A stretch of 64,000 nucleotides of DNA from contig JAYESD010000001.1 of the NCBI GenBank assembly GCA_036927565.1, positions 7,564,001 to 7,628,000 on the forward strand. The letters are read 5' to 3'. Position 1 is the stretch's first letter, and each line of letters opens with the position of its first letter. The position numbers and the translations under genes are program-made. Below, piece by piece: positions 1 to 12,272 of the stretch. The stretch is from Tuctoria greenei (Eukaryota > Streptophyta > Magnoliopsida > Poales > Poaceae). The notes beneath the pieces are model-generated. The model saw only the letters and a list, made by a program, of their open reading frames with translations, did not search any database and was not told the DNA's origin.

Positions 1-124
1 TTTCTAGCATTACAAATCATATGTGGCGGACCTGCAGTTAGTGATAATTCTCACGAATAAAAGCTATTCGAGAATAGTTTTCCTTTTAAGTGGTTTACAT
101 TACATTAAGATCATCTGAGCTCAC

Positions 125-2758
125 CTGGTAGATAGCTGATTACAGATCTAGGAGATCTTCTGACTGATTGTTGGATCACAGTAGCACCATCAAAATCTTG
201 TATGCATTTCATAAGACGCGATGAAGCTTCAGAGACGATATGTTCATCACTTAGGGGTAACAAATGGCTAGCATTATACTGCAAAAAGGATGCTTGCAGG
301 AGTAAGATGCATGAACATGCTGTATGTTTTCAAATTGATAGAGGTAGCCTTCAACATACAAATTCAGCCTCCATGACTGTTATTGGTTCCTCATTATAAT
401 CATCATATACTGACGTGAGGTCAAAGAACGTCAAGCCAGATGAATCATCAAAGCCAGAACAAACATTGGCAACATTTGGTATTGTGACCTGCAATTAAAT
501 CCAATAAAATTATATTGTGGGGAAAACGGGTAAACTACTACCTTAGCAGGTGAAGTGCATATTAAGTACCTTTTTATCAAACCACAGTTTCACAGAGATC
601 ACATCAATTGTGGACAATTGGAGAAGATTGGCAAATTCTCGATCAGACCGTAGAAATGAGCTACATAAACTTCACTTGTCAGATCAATTAATTAACGATT
701 TCAAGTTTTGAAACCTATGGCTCCCATAAAAGTACTACTGTTGGGATGTATATGTTTTGCAGCCGGTTGCCAAGTTACTGAATGTAGTAACCTAAGGACA
801 AACGGCAACCATACACAGAATTACCTATTTATAATGATGGACTGTAGAGGAGAGAGTCCCATGGCTGAAACAAATGCATCTGCCTCATATACATCCTCAC
901 CACATATAACTGAAGAGATGCATCCACTGTCCTTGTCTATGCCCATACTTGTTGGAATTTTGTGTGCAACAAATTTTAAGCCTTTCAACTCCAGTGATTT
1001 CAGCCAGGGAGAGAAAATCTTTTCTTCTACTTCCCCACGGCAGAGCAAAAAATCAGAGTTTTCCTTGCAATAGGAAAATTATTTATAAGAATAAAAATAA
1101 CACTGGGACATATGATGATAAAACGATAGAGCTTGTTTGGATTAAATGGGTGTTATAAAAGAACAAAAATGTAAAACCTGATGAGAGAGCATATAATAGT
1201 AAAGCATCCCCAGTGTAGCAGCTGCACTACATTGCTCACCCGGAGCAAACAGGGCAGCCTGAATCGCTGGTTCAAAGACTTCTTTGTAGAGCCTTTGAGA
1301 GCAACCGTACATCTTAAATAGCTCTCTTGCAGTCACTACAGAGGACAATTTTATAAGTAAGCTGAAATAGCTAGTCAGAAAGACATGTCGCACAAGTGAT
1401 CAGTGCTCTAATCCAGACTAATTTGCATATTCAGCCTTTTATGACAATAGAAAACGAAACTTCCTTACTAGTGTCATACTTTCTCCAAGTAGTGTCTGTG
1501 TTGTCAAAGTCAATTACTGGACCAAAGCAACATATACTTGTTAGGAAGTGAGCTGATTTATAACAGAGGTTGAACAGTTGGACAACCATACCAGCAGCTA
1601 TGACAGGTATCGATGTCAATCTATCCACCAGAGGAAGATTGGGGAACTGTAACAAAAGAGTTCAGGATATTGTGAATATTTAAATGGATAAGCAGGTATG
1701 CAGAAAAATATGGTAAGGAAAAAACTTACTTCCGGATATGCAAAGACTCCAAAAGGAGCTGGGAGCCTGGGCTGGTTATGAAAAATGGGGAATTTGACCT
1801 ACATGGTGATCAGAACAATACAACACTAAGTGAGATTAATTAAAGACGCTAGCATAGCATGATACTAACTAAATTCAGAAAGAAATCTCTATGAATTTTC
1901 CCATTAACATCAAAGACAAGTAATAAATCCAAGAGAAGTACACTCTGAATTTCAGTCACAAGAATTAGGAAACTTCTGCTGAATCTCAATAATGTCATCT
2001 GAATAGAAGTCTTATATCAGGAAGCTACTGAAAAGGGGGCAGTGGGCATAATCCCTATTTAATCAGAAATAACCTGGAAAAAATAATCCATCGATTGCAC
2101 GTACATCATAATTTTTATTAGATTCAAGTTGACGAAATTCACTGAGCAAACAAAAAATAGAGTAGAGAAATTACTGAAAGGCCCTGGGGAGAATAGTACG
2201 CTGCTTTATTCCAGTCTGTGAAAGGCGAGATCTCCAGCTCGTCGATCAGAGAGAAAATGTTGCGGTACGGATACCAGAATCCTACGTGCAATGCCATAGG
2301 ATAAACGAATTAGCTTACTGAAACTGACACTGGCACCAAATTGAAATATACTTCTTCTAGTAGTATATCGCAAACTGGAGGTTGAAATACCTCTGAGACC
2401 AACCTCCTCCGTTGGGCCGCTCTCCGCTCCGAGAAGCGTGACATCATACCCCTGATCGTTAAAGCAGTTTGCGAATTCAGCAGCGAACCAAATAATCGCA
2501 TTCCCGTGTACAGGAGTCCACGAACTAGTAAAATCACGCAAGAGCTCTGCGCTCGGGGCGGACCTGTTTGATGAGGTGGTGAGCCGCGGCGAGTCCGGCC
2601 CAGCCGGCGCCGGCGACGGCGACCTTCTTCCGCTGGGACTCGCCACCTGCGGAAGACTCTGCCCGGACGGTGGTTCCTCGGCGGCGGCGGTGAAGCCGGC
2701 GGGGGAGGGCGGGCGGAGGCAGCCGGCCTCCGGCGATGACGGCCGCGCACCCGCACAT
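125..2758 (-). CDS. FAD-dependent oxidoreductase, carotene-desaturase-like, copy 1 (3' end outside window)
   Basis: A flavoprotein of the amine-oxidase/phytoene-desaturase fold, probably plastidial. The substrate cannot be told from sequence. Exons on the minus strand, in coding order: 2758-2564, 2451-2391, 2281-2175, 1798-1730, 1646-1592, 1516-1469, 1335-1178, 1063-825, 660-570, 488-360, 278-125. All joins keep one open frame with GT-AG borders. The start is the ATG at 2758 (MCGCAAVIAGG), because an Arg/Ala-rich, transit-peptide-like stretch follows before the dinucleotide-binding motif VAVAGAGWAGLAAAHHL at about residues 43-59. Family motifs downstream include ALFAPGEQCSAAATLGMLYY and a C-terminal-half FAD-site region. 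The last two exons (GSYKYMLRG... and EKAYVTGLEA... in copy 2) would lie left of base 1. It faces the fucosidase gene head to head. Nearly identical to copy 2; one visible substitution is Arg to His in exon 3 (CGC here, CAC in copy 2). Confidence 0.88.
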
Positions 2759-3552
2759 TCCTTCCGCTGGAAGCTTGCGGGTCACTCCAGGAGAGCGAGT
2801 GGTCTGGTTCTCCCGGCGAGGTGTTCGCCTGTGTGCCCCACGCACGATCGTTCAAGTCGAACGCCTTCTCCACCTCAGCTTCTCCGACGTTTTACACTTT
2901 CGTTCCCAGAGATATCCAGTTCTGTTTGAAATGAAGGTTTTCCATAGGATTTTTGGAGGAACTTATTCTTCTGAAAATCGCTTGATTTTCATAGTTTTTT
3001 TTACTTTTTTCATTCTCTGCATTTTGTCTATTCATATATTTTTTTCTTATTCTTGTATTTTTCATTCTTACGTTTGAAACAAAGCCACAACAGCCAGACC
3101 AACAATACAAATGAGTAAATTATATTCTACAAGATTGATAAAGTCATCATAAAACTACAATTTAACAAGATATTAAAATATTCTCTATTTCTTAAATATT
3201 ATTGTTAGAATAATAATTTAAATTTAAAATAAAATGGTAATATCTTTCACAAACAATAATTTAAAAGCGATCAAAGTACAAAATTCTACAAGATTGATAA
3301 AATTAGAAGTAACAAACTAGATTACCATAACAACATGGCATACTATGTCAGTAAAATGTGGTTTGTGAAGTCGCAAGTTTACTTCAACCTCCTGCACGAT
3401 GTTAAGAGTTAGGACGCAGCAATTATAAGTTCTGTTGAATTTTTGGAGTCCCCAAAGAAAAGCACTCAGTTTCGCCCAAAAGTATAAATCCAATTTCATG
3501 ACAGAAACAAAAGTTGGTCAACTGTCACACTGCACGCTCCCTCACCGCGACA
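2759..3552. promoter_or_regulatory. Shared divergent promoter spacer, FAD-1/FUC-1
   Basis: This 794 bp spacer separates the two start codons. A TATA box (TATAAAT, 3483-3489) sits 64 bp upstream of the fucosidase ATG. The FAD side is GC-rich near its start codon. The middle (about 2990-3310) is strongly AT-rich and carries a direct repeat, ATTCTACAAGATTGATAAA, at about 3125 and 3285. No other gene is visible. Use as a bidirectional promoter is inferred from the gene arrangement only. Confidence 0.55.
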
Positions 3553-6500
3553 ATGGCAGCAGTTCTGCCTGCCCTGCCCCTGCTCGCCCACCTCCTCCTC
3601 TGCGCACATGGCATCACCGTCTCCACCGCCGCGGCTGCGATGCCGCCGCCTCTCCCAGTCCTGCCTGTGCCTTCCTACGCGCAGCTCCGGTGGCAGCTCT
3701 CCGAGATGGCGCTCTTCCTCCACTTCGGGCCCAACACCTTCACGGACTCCGAGTGGGGCACCGGCCGCGCCGACCCGTCCGTGTTCGCGCCGTCCGCGCT
3801 CGATGCCGGGCAGTGGGCGCGTGTCGCGGCGGCCGGCGGGTTCGGGCGCGTCGTGCTCACGGCCAAGCACCACGACGGCTTCTGCCTATGGCCATCGGCG
3901 CTGACGGAGTACTCGGTGTCCGCCTCACCGTGGCGGGGCGGGGAGGGGGACGTCGTCGGTGACCTCGCCGCCGCGGCGCACGCGGAGGGGATCGGGCTGG
4001 GGCTGTACCTTTCGCCTTGGGACCGTCATGAGCCAGTGTACGGGGACACCGTTGCGTACAATGAACATTACATGGGCCAGATGACGGAACTGCTCACCAG
4101 GTGTGTTAATTATCTTTATCGTGTTGCAGAATGATTGCTATTTGCCATTTGGACTTCTTCAGGCGAAGTACTGAAATTTGGATGCAGTTGGTGTAAAGCC
4201 TCGATCTCCATGTGGCCATAGGAGTGGAAACTAAAAAAAAAAAAAGAGCCTTCTGGTTGTTCTATATTCTGTTTCAGAAATTTGCTATAGCAGTTAATTA
4301 GTTTCCTTCCTGCTTCATTGGTAGTATCATTCAATTGGGAGTCACCAGTGCTCAATTGTGGTGCCAGATGAGGAAGACATCTCGTGGCTGTTGAAATATG
4401 AGTGAATCCTTACCCATTAGGTTAAGATTTTGGGTGCAACTGGTTGGTACATAGTAGTTCAATATGGTATCAGGACCATAGGGTCTCGAGTTCGAATCCT
4501 AACAGACATGATTTATTGCATAAAATACAGTTACCTTCTATTCTCTGTTAGAGAGCCTGTACGTGAGGGAGTGTTATAAGTGAATTATCCATCCTTATCC
4601 ATCAGATTAAGTTTTTGGATGTACCTGATTGGTGCATAGTAGCTCAATAGTGATGTTTCCAGTCGCAACACATTACTGCTTCATGATGAGATGTTTCATC
4701 TTTCTTCTTATGCATTACTCTAATTTTGGGAAATATAGTCAACCTTGCGTGGATTGCATATTGCATAGCTTTTGGTTGTATTCATATTCTCTGTACTTGA
4801 CATAGTTCACACTCAGCTATATCCCTGCATTTATGATAATCTGAAGCCTGCAATTGTACATTTGCAGGTACGGAGATGTTGAGGAAGTTTGGCTCGATGG
4901 TGCAAAGGGTGAGGACAAGAAAATGGATTACATGTTTGACACCTGGTTTGCCCTTATACATCAGCTACAACGAAGGGTAGTTATCTTCTCCGATGCTGGA
5001 CCGGATACTAGATGGGTGGGTGATGAGGCGGGCGTTGCGGGTTATACTTGCTGGTCCTCCTTCAACAAGAGCTCCGTGACGATTGGACACACCATTTCTG
5101 AGTAAGTAGCTAGTCTTTCTGATAAAAAAAAACGGCTGGTTAATCTTTTCTATCTTGTTGCGAGAAGTGCTCCGGTGGAGCTTTTTCTGAAAGCCTACAC
5201 ACATCTAAAGCATACCTGTTTAATTTAATGTTTTAATTAACATCCTAATCTCAAGGCCTAGCGCTGCCCTACCCTGTGCAATCCAGCCCAGCACAGGTAC
5301 ATAGAATTAGATCGATGAGTTTCCTCCTTCCTCCATTCAACTGCCACCGATACAATGAATTGTGAACATGGAAAAAGGTTACCGATGTCCCAATACACTT
5401 AGGCAAACCGAACGAACTCTACATGTCTCCACTCTCCAGGCTTCATTTAGATATGTTTGCCAGGCTGTGTATAATGCAGTGTGTATACAAGTTAACTGTC
5501 CACTATGGCCCTAAAATAATAACAATAGTTTATAATCACTCATGTTGACGATTTTGTGCGACTCATGTAGTCATGTTGAGAAACCTAGTCAAAATCTGTT
5601 GTGGAAAGCAGAATATTGCTGGTGCTGCCTCATTATCATATTTATGTATAACAACATTGGGCTTGGACATGAAAAGTTTTATGCATGATGTAACCTGTAG
5701 TTGATCGGCATGGTTTTAGGATCAATGTCATTGCCATCTCATTTGGTAATTTTAAAACTGCGGTATTCTGCATTCAAGTAAGTTTGATGAAAGAGATGAT
5801 GAAATATTAATGTTATGCATCTTGCTTTTCATAAGTCAGTAGCATGACCAAAAATGCTAAATATTGTATTGCCAGATATTCACGCAGTGGGGATCCTTTT
5901 GGGCAAGACTGGGTTCCTGCCGAATGTGATGTTTCCATCAGGCCAGGTTGGTTCTGGCATGCCTCAGAGAAACCAAAAAATGTGACAACTCTGCTTGACA
6001 TATACTACAAATCAGTTGGTCGGAACTGTCTCCTCATTTTGAATGTTCCTCCCAATTCATCTGGCCTTATTTCTGATGAAGATACGCAAGTCCTTCGTGA
6101 ATTCACTGCGATTCGGCATACAATTTTCTCTCAGAACTTTGCCGCCAATGCCTCTGTCACAGCAATCAGTGTGCGTGGTGGGATGGACAATATTCAGTTT
6201 GCACCCTCTAATGTGCTTGAAGATAGCATATACTCCTACTGGGCTCCGCAGGAAGGGGAAACTTGCTGGGAAATGTTCTTGGATCTTGGACGATCTATTT
6301 CCTTCAACGTGCTCCAGCTCCAGGAGCCTATCCAGATGGGACAGCGTGTAATCGAGTTTCATGTAGATGCTCTCATAAATGAACTGTGGCAAACAATCGT
6401 CGAAGCCACAACAATTGGGTATAAAAGGTTGCTACAGTTCCCAGCCGTTGAATCTCAATACCTGAAGCTATCTATCAACAATGCACGTGCAGATCCACTG

Positions 6501-6647
6501 ATCTCATTTTTTGGAGTTTTCATGGACTCCTTCTCGCCCAGATATAACTTAGAGAATCATGTTGAACTACCTCGCTCAAAGAGTAGGAAGATTATAATGC
6601 GAGGGACCAATCATGCTTCCGGCAACAGGAGTACTGCCGCAATGTAG
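3553..6647 (+). CDS. FUC1-like: Alpha-L-fucosidase (GH29), copy 1
   Basis: Glycoside hydrolase family 29 enzyme that removes alpha-L-fucose from glycans. A hydrophobic N-terminus (about residues 1-20) suggests secretion to the wall or vacuolar pathway. Three exons: 3553-4100, 4868-5101, 5876-6647, giving 517 aa, close to Arabidopsis FUC1. The ATG at 3553 is the first in frame. Motifs: LFLHFGPNTF near residues 54-63, TAKHHDGFCLWPS in exon 1, and EVWLDGAKG opening exon 2, whose Asp (about residue 193) matches the GH29 nucleophile. Exon 3 has DWVPAECDVSIRPGWFW and NVPPNSSGLIS, then a beta-rich C-terminal domain (SYWAPQEGETCWEMFLDL). Intron 1 holds a TRIM element. A TATA box lies 64 bp upstream. 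Exon 1 is almost identical to copy 2, but exons 2 and 3 differ at several residues. Nothing in the frame is broken. Confidence 0.93.
4389..4646 (+). mobile_element. TRIM/SMART-like miniature LTR retrotransposon in FUC-1 intron 1
   Basis: Two short direct repeats, 4389-4461 (73 bp) and 4572-4646 (75 bp), both start TGTT and end CA. They flank a tiny core with a primer-binding-like site (TGGTATCAGGAC from 4465, close to the initiator tRNA-Met complement) and a purine stretch (GTGAGGGAG) just before the second repeat. Total length is 258 bp with no coding capacity, which fits the TRIM/SMART class. The target-site duplication is not convincing (GTGGC on the left, ATAGT on the right). The same element is in copy 2, so it predates the duplication. 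Confidence 0.68.
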
Positions 6648-6992
6648 TGATTGAGAGTACAGTTGTCATGTAAAAGTACCACTTGTAATTTTCCTGGCCA
6701 ATTTAACATGCCAGAATCATTTGTACATTAGTTGTGTTTCTTTCATTCTTTTTTGTAATCCACTGTTCATTGTATCCAAAAGGGCTCGTTCAAGAATGAG
6801 CAGTGTACATGTATATATCTTCAGTTTTGCTAGTGAAAGCAACCTGAAATGGTGTATGTATTTGTCCCTAGACCAGCTGTCCAAGATAACTGAAAGGTGA
6901 CCTCGGAAACTTTTGTACCAGTTTCTGTTGAGTGATGATACAAAAAGAAACCAGAGACTTCGCATAGATTAATACGCCATCTTGCTTCTAAC
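6648..6992 (+). other. FUC-1 3' flank
   Basis: AT-rich sequence after the stop codon, presumably the 3' UTR and downstream region. No further gene is seen. It ends at CTAAC (6988-6992), the left target-site duplication of Copia-1. The matching stretch after FUC-2 (about 32194-32540) is about 95% similar and lacks the insertion. Confidence 0.6.
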
Positions 6993-7377
6993 TGTTAGGA
7001 GCTGAATTTTTACTCATTGAAGAGAGGATGACACTAGAGAGTTGGGGCAATTTTCTTGTCTATTTCTCACACAATGACATGCCAACCCAAGGGGTTGAGG
7101 CTACATATTTATAGCAGCCCAAGGGTAGCCAACTAACCAAGCATATGCCTTCTTGTTAGTCCAAGATGCCATGCAAGGTGTTGTCCTAAAGATACTAACA
7201 ACCATCCTAAAAGCAGTCAAGATGTTGCTTTCCTAAAAACAGTCAAGATGTTGTCCTCTAGTCTAAGATGAGTACAACAAGGACCAAAGACCAAGGACAA
7301 AGATACAACAAACTAAGGACAAGGGTACAAGGGACTAGGGGACCAAAGACCAAATGACTACAAGACTTATTCCATCA
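6993..7377 (-). repeat. Copia-1 3' LTR
   Basis: 385 bp, starting TGTTAGGAGC and ending TTCCATCA on the plus strand. It contains several copies of short motifs such as CAGTCAAGATG and ACCAAAGACCAAGGACAAA. It is the 3' LTR because the element is coded on the minus strand and the polypurine tract abuts its right side. Confidence 0.92.
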
Positions 7378-7385
7378 TTCTCCCC

Positions 7386-10300
7386 CTAAGTCTTGTACGT
7401 CGGCTTCTGGGAGGGTTGGACCATCCCGATCTTGGAGCAAAGTTCAATGAACTTGAGCCTCCCAAGGGGCTTGGTGAGCAGGTCCGCAAGCTGGTCCTTG
7501 GTGTTGATGTAGATCGCCTTGATGCTGCCTTCCTCCAAGCAGCCTTGGATGAAGTGGTACCTCACCCGGATGTGTTTGCTACGTTCATGGAAAACGGGGT
7601 TCTTTGCGAGGGCCAGAGCAGACACGTTGTCCACTCTGAGTTCCACCGCTCCAGTGTCTCTGCCGAGGAGATCACCAAGCAGTCAAACAAGCTAGAGCGC
7701 CTGAGTCGAAGCAGTGGAGGCTGCTATGTACTCGGCCTCGCAACTGGACATGGCCACCACCTGCTGCTTGATCGACTGCCAGCTAACGAGGCACTTGCCG
7801 AAGAAGAAGAGGATCCCGCTCGTGCTCTTGCTGGTGTCGATGTCGCCGGCGTGGTCGCTGTCGCTGTACCCGACAAGGTGTGCCTCCCTAGGACACCTCG
7901 AGTAGTGGAGGCCGTGATCGAGAGTCCCCGCAACATAGCGGATGATCCTCTTCACAGCCTGCTGGTGCTCCGTCGTCGGTCGCTGCAGGAACCGACTAAC
8001 GTAGCCGACGGAGAATGCCAAGTCCGGCCGTGTGTGGGCGAGGTAGCGAAGGCTCCCCACAAGACGTCGGTACTGTGTAGCATCCACCTCCTCCGCCGTG
8101 CTCTCGCGGCTCAGCTTCAGCCTCTCCTCCATCGGAGTGAGGGCTGGATTGCAGTTTGTGAGCCCAGCTAGCTCAACAATACGCCTGGCGTAGACGGTCT
8201 GTCGAAGTGTGATCCCGGAGTCGGCCTGGTGCACCTCAATCCCTAGATAGAAGGAGAGGGATCCCAGGTCACTCATCTGGAAGGTGGCTTTCATCTCTTT
8301 CTTGAACGCTGCCACCTCCGCATCCTTGGTGCCGGTGATCACCAAGTCATCGACGTAGACACCCACCAGTAGGGTGTTTCCCCCATTGCCCCGCCGGTAG
8401 ATGGCCGCCTCGTGCGGGCATTGCCCGAAGCCCATCCTCTTGAGCGTGGAATCCAACTTGGCATTCCACGCCCGTGGTGCCTGCCGCAAGCCGTAGAGGG
8501 CCTTGCGCAGGCGCAACACCTTGCCCTCCTTGCCAGGTAGTGCAAACCTCGGCGGCTGGTGTACGTAGACCTCCTACTTCAAGTCGCCGTTGAGGAACGC
8601 CGACTTGACGTCCATGTGCTGGACACGCCAGCCTTCTTGGGCAGCCAGCGCAAGAAGGAGTCGCACGGATTCCATCCGTGCCACGGGGGCAAAGGCATCG
8701 TCGAAGTCGATCCGCTCCTACTGCACGAAGTCGCGTGCCACCAAGCGAGCCTTGTGCTTGACGATGACGCCGACTTCATCCCTCTTCAACTTGAACACCC
8801 ACTTAAGGGTGATCGCGCGGTGACCGCGAGGGAGGTCAGCAAGCTCCCAAGTGCGGTTCGTCTCAACCGCATCCATCTCCGACTACATCGCGGAACGCCA
8901 TGCTGCGTGTTTCTCGGCCTCCGCGAAAGACCGAGGCTCGCCATCGTCGCACGCAAGGTGCAAATGTGCCTCTGGATCTTGATCATCCAGATCGTGAGGG
9001 GCCAATCCCGGCACCGGCTGGTCGCCGAGAATGTTCTCCATCTTGCGATACCACAAATGTTCGCCGTCGTAGCACCTGTCGAGGCGCTCCTCGTCATGGG
9101 AGAGCGGAGTGACAAACTCCACTGGGTCGTGCTCGACACGAGCTGGCGACAGAGTGGACGTGGCCGGAGGGGTGGTCGTTGGTGCTGGAGTGCGTGGGGT
9201 CGCCGGCTGAGGTGGACGTGGACGCTCTGGGGCAGGGGTAGACACGCTCGGTGGAGAAGAGCTGCCTACTCCCCCAGCTCCCTTGAAATAGACGTAGTCG
9301 ACGATGAAATCGTTGTTCGTCGAGGTCGAACTATCGTCCACCACCTTGTGCCATGCCCATCCTCGCCCTTCATTGAACACAACGTCACGCGTCGTGCGCA
9401 CACGCTGTGTCTATGGGTCGAGAATGCGGTAGGCCTTCGAGCCCTCCGCGTAGCCAATGAACACCCCGGGGGTGCTCCTGTCGTCAAGCTTGCCGATCTG
9501 GCCAAGCTCCTTGGCGAACGCAGGGCAGCCGAAGACCCGTAGATGAGAGATCGCCGGCTTGCGCCCATACCAAGCCTCGTACGGCGTCCTGCCGTGGAGG
9601 GCCTTGGTGGGCGAACGGTTGAGGATGTAGACGGCGATCACCACCGCCTCTCCCATAAGGACAGTCGGCATTCCCCTGTGTTTGAGGAGGGTCCGAGTCA
9701 TCCCCACAACCGTCTGGTTGCACCGCTAGACGACGCCGTTCTGCTACGGGCTGTAGGGCACGGAGTAGTGGCGTTGAACACCCTCATTTGCGCAATACGA
9801 CGCGAATTCAGCCGCCATGAATTCGCCGCCGTTGTCAGTACGGAGTACGCGCAGCTTGCGGCCGCACTCCGCCTCCGCAGTGGCCTGCGCACGCCTGATG
9901 GCATTCGCAGCCTCTCTCTTGCTGCCAAGGACCACCACCCACATGTAGCGGGAGAGGTCGTCGACGAGCATCAGGAAGTAGCGTCGTCCTCCTGGTGTAG
10001 CCGGTGTCACCGGGCCACACAAGTCCCCGTGAACGAGCTCGAGCTGCTCCTTGGCTCGAAAGCTCGACTGCTCAGAAAAAGAAAGCCGCCTCTGCTTTGT
10101 CACCACGCAGACGTCGCAGAGATGCTCCACGTGGTCAAGGCATGGCATGCCTCGCACCATCTCCTTGGCACTGAGCTGCTTCGAGGCCTCGAAGTGAAGG
10201 TGCCCAAAGCGCTCGTGCCACTACCATGCCTCGTCCTCCCGACGAGTGGCAAGACAGACGGGCTGTGCTACCTGCACGTGAAGGACATAGAGTCGATTGG

Positions 10301-10793
10301 TGCCTCTAGTTACCTTGGCAAGAAGGCGACAATGACAATCCCAAATCCTCATGACTCCGTCCTTGATCTCCACGCGCGAACCACTCTCATCCAGCTGTCC
10401 CAAGCTGATGATGGAGTTTCGCAACGCGGGGATGTAGTAGACTCCGACGAGCAACTTGTGCTCATCGGACTTAGCGCTGAGGAGGACGGAGCCAACACCC
10501 TTGATCTCCACGCCGGAGGCATCACCAAACTTGACGGAGCCTCGGACATTGGGATCAAGCCCGGCGAAGAACTCCCGTCGACCGGTCATGTGGTGGGTGG
10601 CGCCGGTGTCGAGGCACCACCCGTCAGTCTTGTCGTTGCTGGAGCCGTCGCTGAGGAGAGCGTGTGCTCTCGACTCATCAAGATGAAAGAGAGCCGCTGT
10701 GGTCGATGCTGCTAGAGGTGGCTTGATGCTTCCATGTGCCATGAGCAAAGCTGACTCCTCATCCACCTGTGCGACGTGGGTCTCCTCCTCCAC
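7386..10793 (-). pseudogene. Copia-1 pol (protease, integrase, RT, RNase H) with in-frame TAG codons
   Basis: Remains of the copia polyprotein in a single reading frame of 1,136 codons without visible frameshifts. Protease: WCLDTGATHHMTG near 10610. GAG-pre-integrase: WHERFGHLHF near 10215. Integrase core: the Asp of VHGDLCGP, then LRTDNGGEF, with NGVV following a stop. RT: LVGVYVDDLVITG near 8350. RNase H: SCEAEYIAASTA near 7715, ending ADLLTKPLGRLKF. Eight premature stops interrupt it at 10221, 9744, 9726, 9411, 8883, 8718, 8574 and 7692 (low coordinate of each codon), and every one is TAG. It cannot make a polyprotein unless these are read through. Confidence 0.93.
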
Positions 10794-10823
10794 TTGTGCG
10801 ATGTGGGCCAGACCACGTCATGG

Positions 10824-12138
10824 CTATCGACACTCCCTGGTCCAATGACCAAGCTTGCCACAGTTGTGATAGGTGTCGTCTCGTGCCGGCTTGTGGTTGC
10901 CGGCGGCACCGCCCTGGGCGCCTACGCGGGCACGTCCTTGCGCCCCGGCCTGGGCGCCTCCGCGCCCCTTGCGCGGCTTGCCGCGCTTGCGGCCGCCTGT
11001 CGAGGAAGAGGACTCCCCCTTCTTCCGGTCACCCTGGCCAGCCTCCCACTGCTCGCGAGTGAGATGAAGCTTCCCGCCAATGGTGATAGGCCCCGAGAGA
11101 GGTTGTGGTTCGTCGCTGTCGACGACCTTGAGGCGACCTATCGCCTCTTCGATCGACATCGTGGACAGGTTCAGCAGAGACTCGATCGAACGAGCGATCT
11201 GCTTATACTTCTCGGAGATGCAACCGAATAGATTCTCGATATCTCTCTCCTCGTCGTAGGTGTCGTCGCCGAACTGCTCCAACTTCTGCAACAAAGTGTT
11301 GAGACGGAGAGCAAAGTCATCGACGTCCTCACCTGGCTTAAAGGTCAGGTTCTCCCACTCCTTGCGAAGCGCCTGCGGTGTGGTCTTGCGAGCGCGGTCG
11401 CTGCCGATGCGTGCCGCAGCGATGGCATTCCAAGCCTCCTTAGCAGTATGCTTCTTGGAAAGCGAGAACTACATCTCGGGCGGGACTGCAACAATGAGGG
11501 CATCCAGCGCCCGTCGATCCTTGTAGTAGTCGACGTCGCCGTACCGAACTGCTTCCCACATGTGTCGCACCTGGAGCCGCACCCTCATCACCGCAGCCCA
11601 CTCGACATAGTTGGTCTTAGTGAGGGTAGGTTAGCCACTGCCGGGACCGACATCACTGACAATGGCTTGGACCCCATGGTGTCCATGGTACCGATCTGGA
11701 GAGGGAGAACCGCGCTGCCTGTAACGGCCACGTTCTCCGTCGACTCCGCCGCCACCGCCGGGAGTGCCACCGGCACGTCTGCGTCGGCCTGGGCTGCGGC
11801 TATCGCGCCCATAGGGACGCGCGGCTACTCGATGCATGTCCTGTGCTCGCGCCACTTCCCTTGCCAACCTGAGCTCATCGTCGACGTCGCCGTCGACAGA
11901 GCCGCTGGAGCTACTGTCGCGCAGAGCCTCCAGCTCTGCTGCCGCTGCTCGCGCTGCAACCGCCGCTGCCGCTGCTTCCACTTCCGCCCTCGCTGCTGCC
12001 AATTCTGCCGCCGCCAACCTTGCCGCTAGTGCCGCTGTCGCCGCAGCCTCTGCCGCCGCTCGCTCGCGCTCCTCCGTCGCGGCGACCTCCGTCTGCCGCG
12101 CTCGAGGCGACCGAACGTTGAGACTGTCCGTCGGACAT
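10824..12138 (-). pseudogene. Copia-1 gag, decayed
   Basis: Structural (nucleocapsid) protein upstream of pol and in the same frame. The likely start is the ATG at 12138 (MSDGQSQRSVAS), about 120 nt after the primer-binding site. The frame shifts near codon 14, then runs through an Ala/Glu-rich helix (EERERAAAEAAATAAL), a retrotransposon gag core (WENLTFKPGEDVDDFALRLN) and a zinc knuckle near 10850. The knuckle reads YHNCGKLGHWTREC, so the first zinc-binding Cys is replaced by Tyr. In-frame stops: TAA at 11631, TAG at 11469 and TAG at 10824. Non-functional as it stands. Confidence 0.85.
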
Positions 12139-12258
12139 CGCACACTAGTGGGGAGCTGGTGTGTGGGAAAGAGAGATGAGCTGGGGCAGCCGGTGTTCCT
12201 GCTACCGGTTGCGGACAGGGAGAGGCGCGGGAAGATGTTTAGGCTACAGGATAGAACG

Positions 12259-12270
12259 GCTCTGATACCA
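12259..12270 (-). other. Copia-1 primer-binding site
   Basis: Reads TGGTATCAGAGC on the minus strand, two bases inside the 5' LTR. It is complementary to the 3' end of plant initiator tRNA-Met, the standard primer of copia elements. Confidence 0.9.
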
Positions 12271-12272
12271 AG

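Noticed and set aside
708..1073. A 121-aa plus-strand ORF with a possible signal peptide
   Set aside because: It overlaps exon 8 of the FAD gene on the opposite strand and shows no independent support. The copy at 26286 is the same shadow.
4465..4505. A tRNA gene or SINE, because of a B-box-like GAGTTCGAATCC
   Set aside because: No A box at the right distance and no cloverleaf. The surrounding direct repeats, primer-site-like motif and purine tract fit a TRIM better.
7416..10715. Long plus-strand ORFs (251, 327 and 390 aa) across Copia-1
   Set aside because: They are antisense to pol, have no family motif, and arise from the high GC content of a frame that is clearly coding on the minus strand.
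7386..10793. UAG recoded as glutamine in this element
   Set aside because: The TAG contexts lack a known plant readthrough signal. Gag also has a TAA, a frameshift and a lost zinc ligand. Decay by deamination is simpler, so I report the pattern but not recoding.
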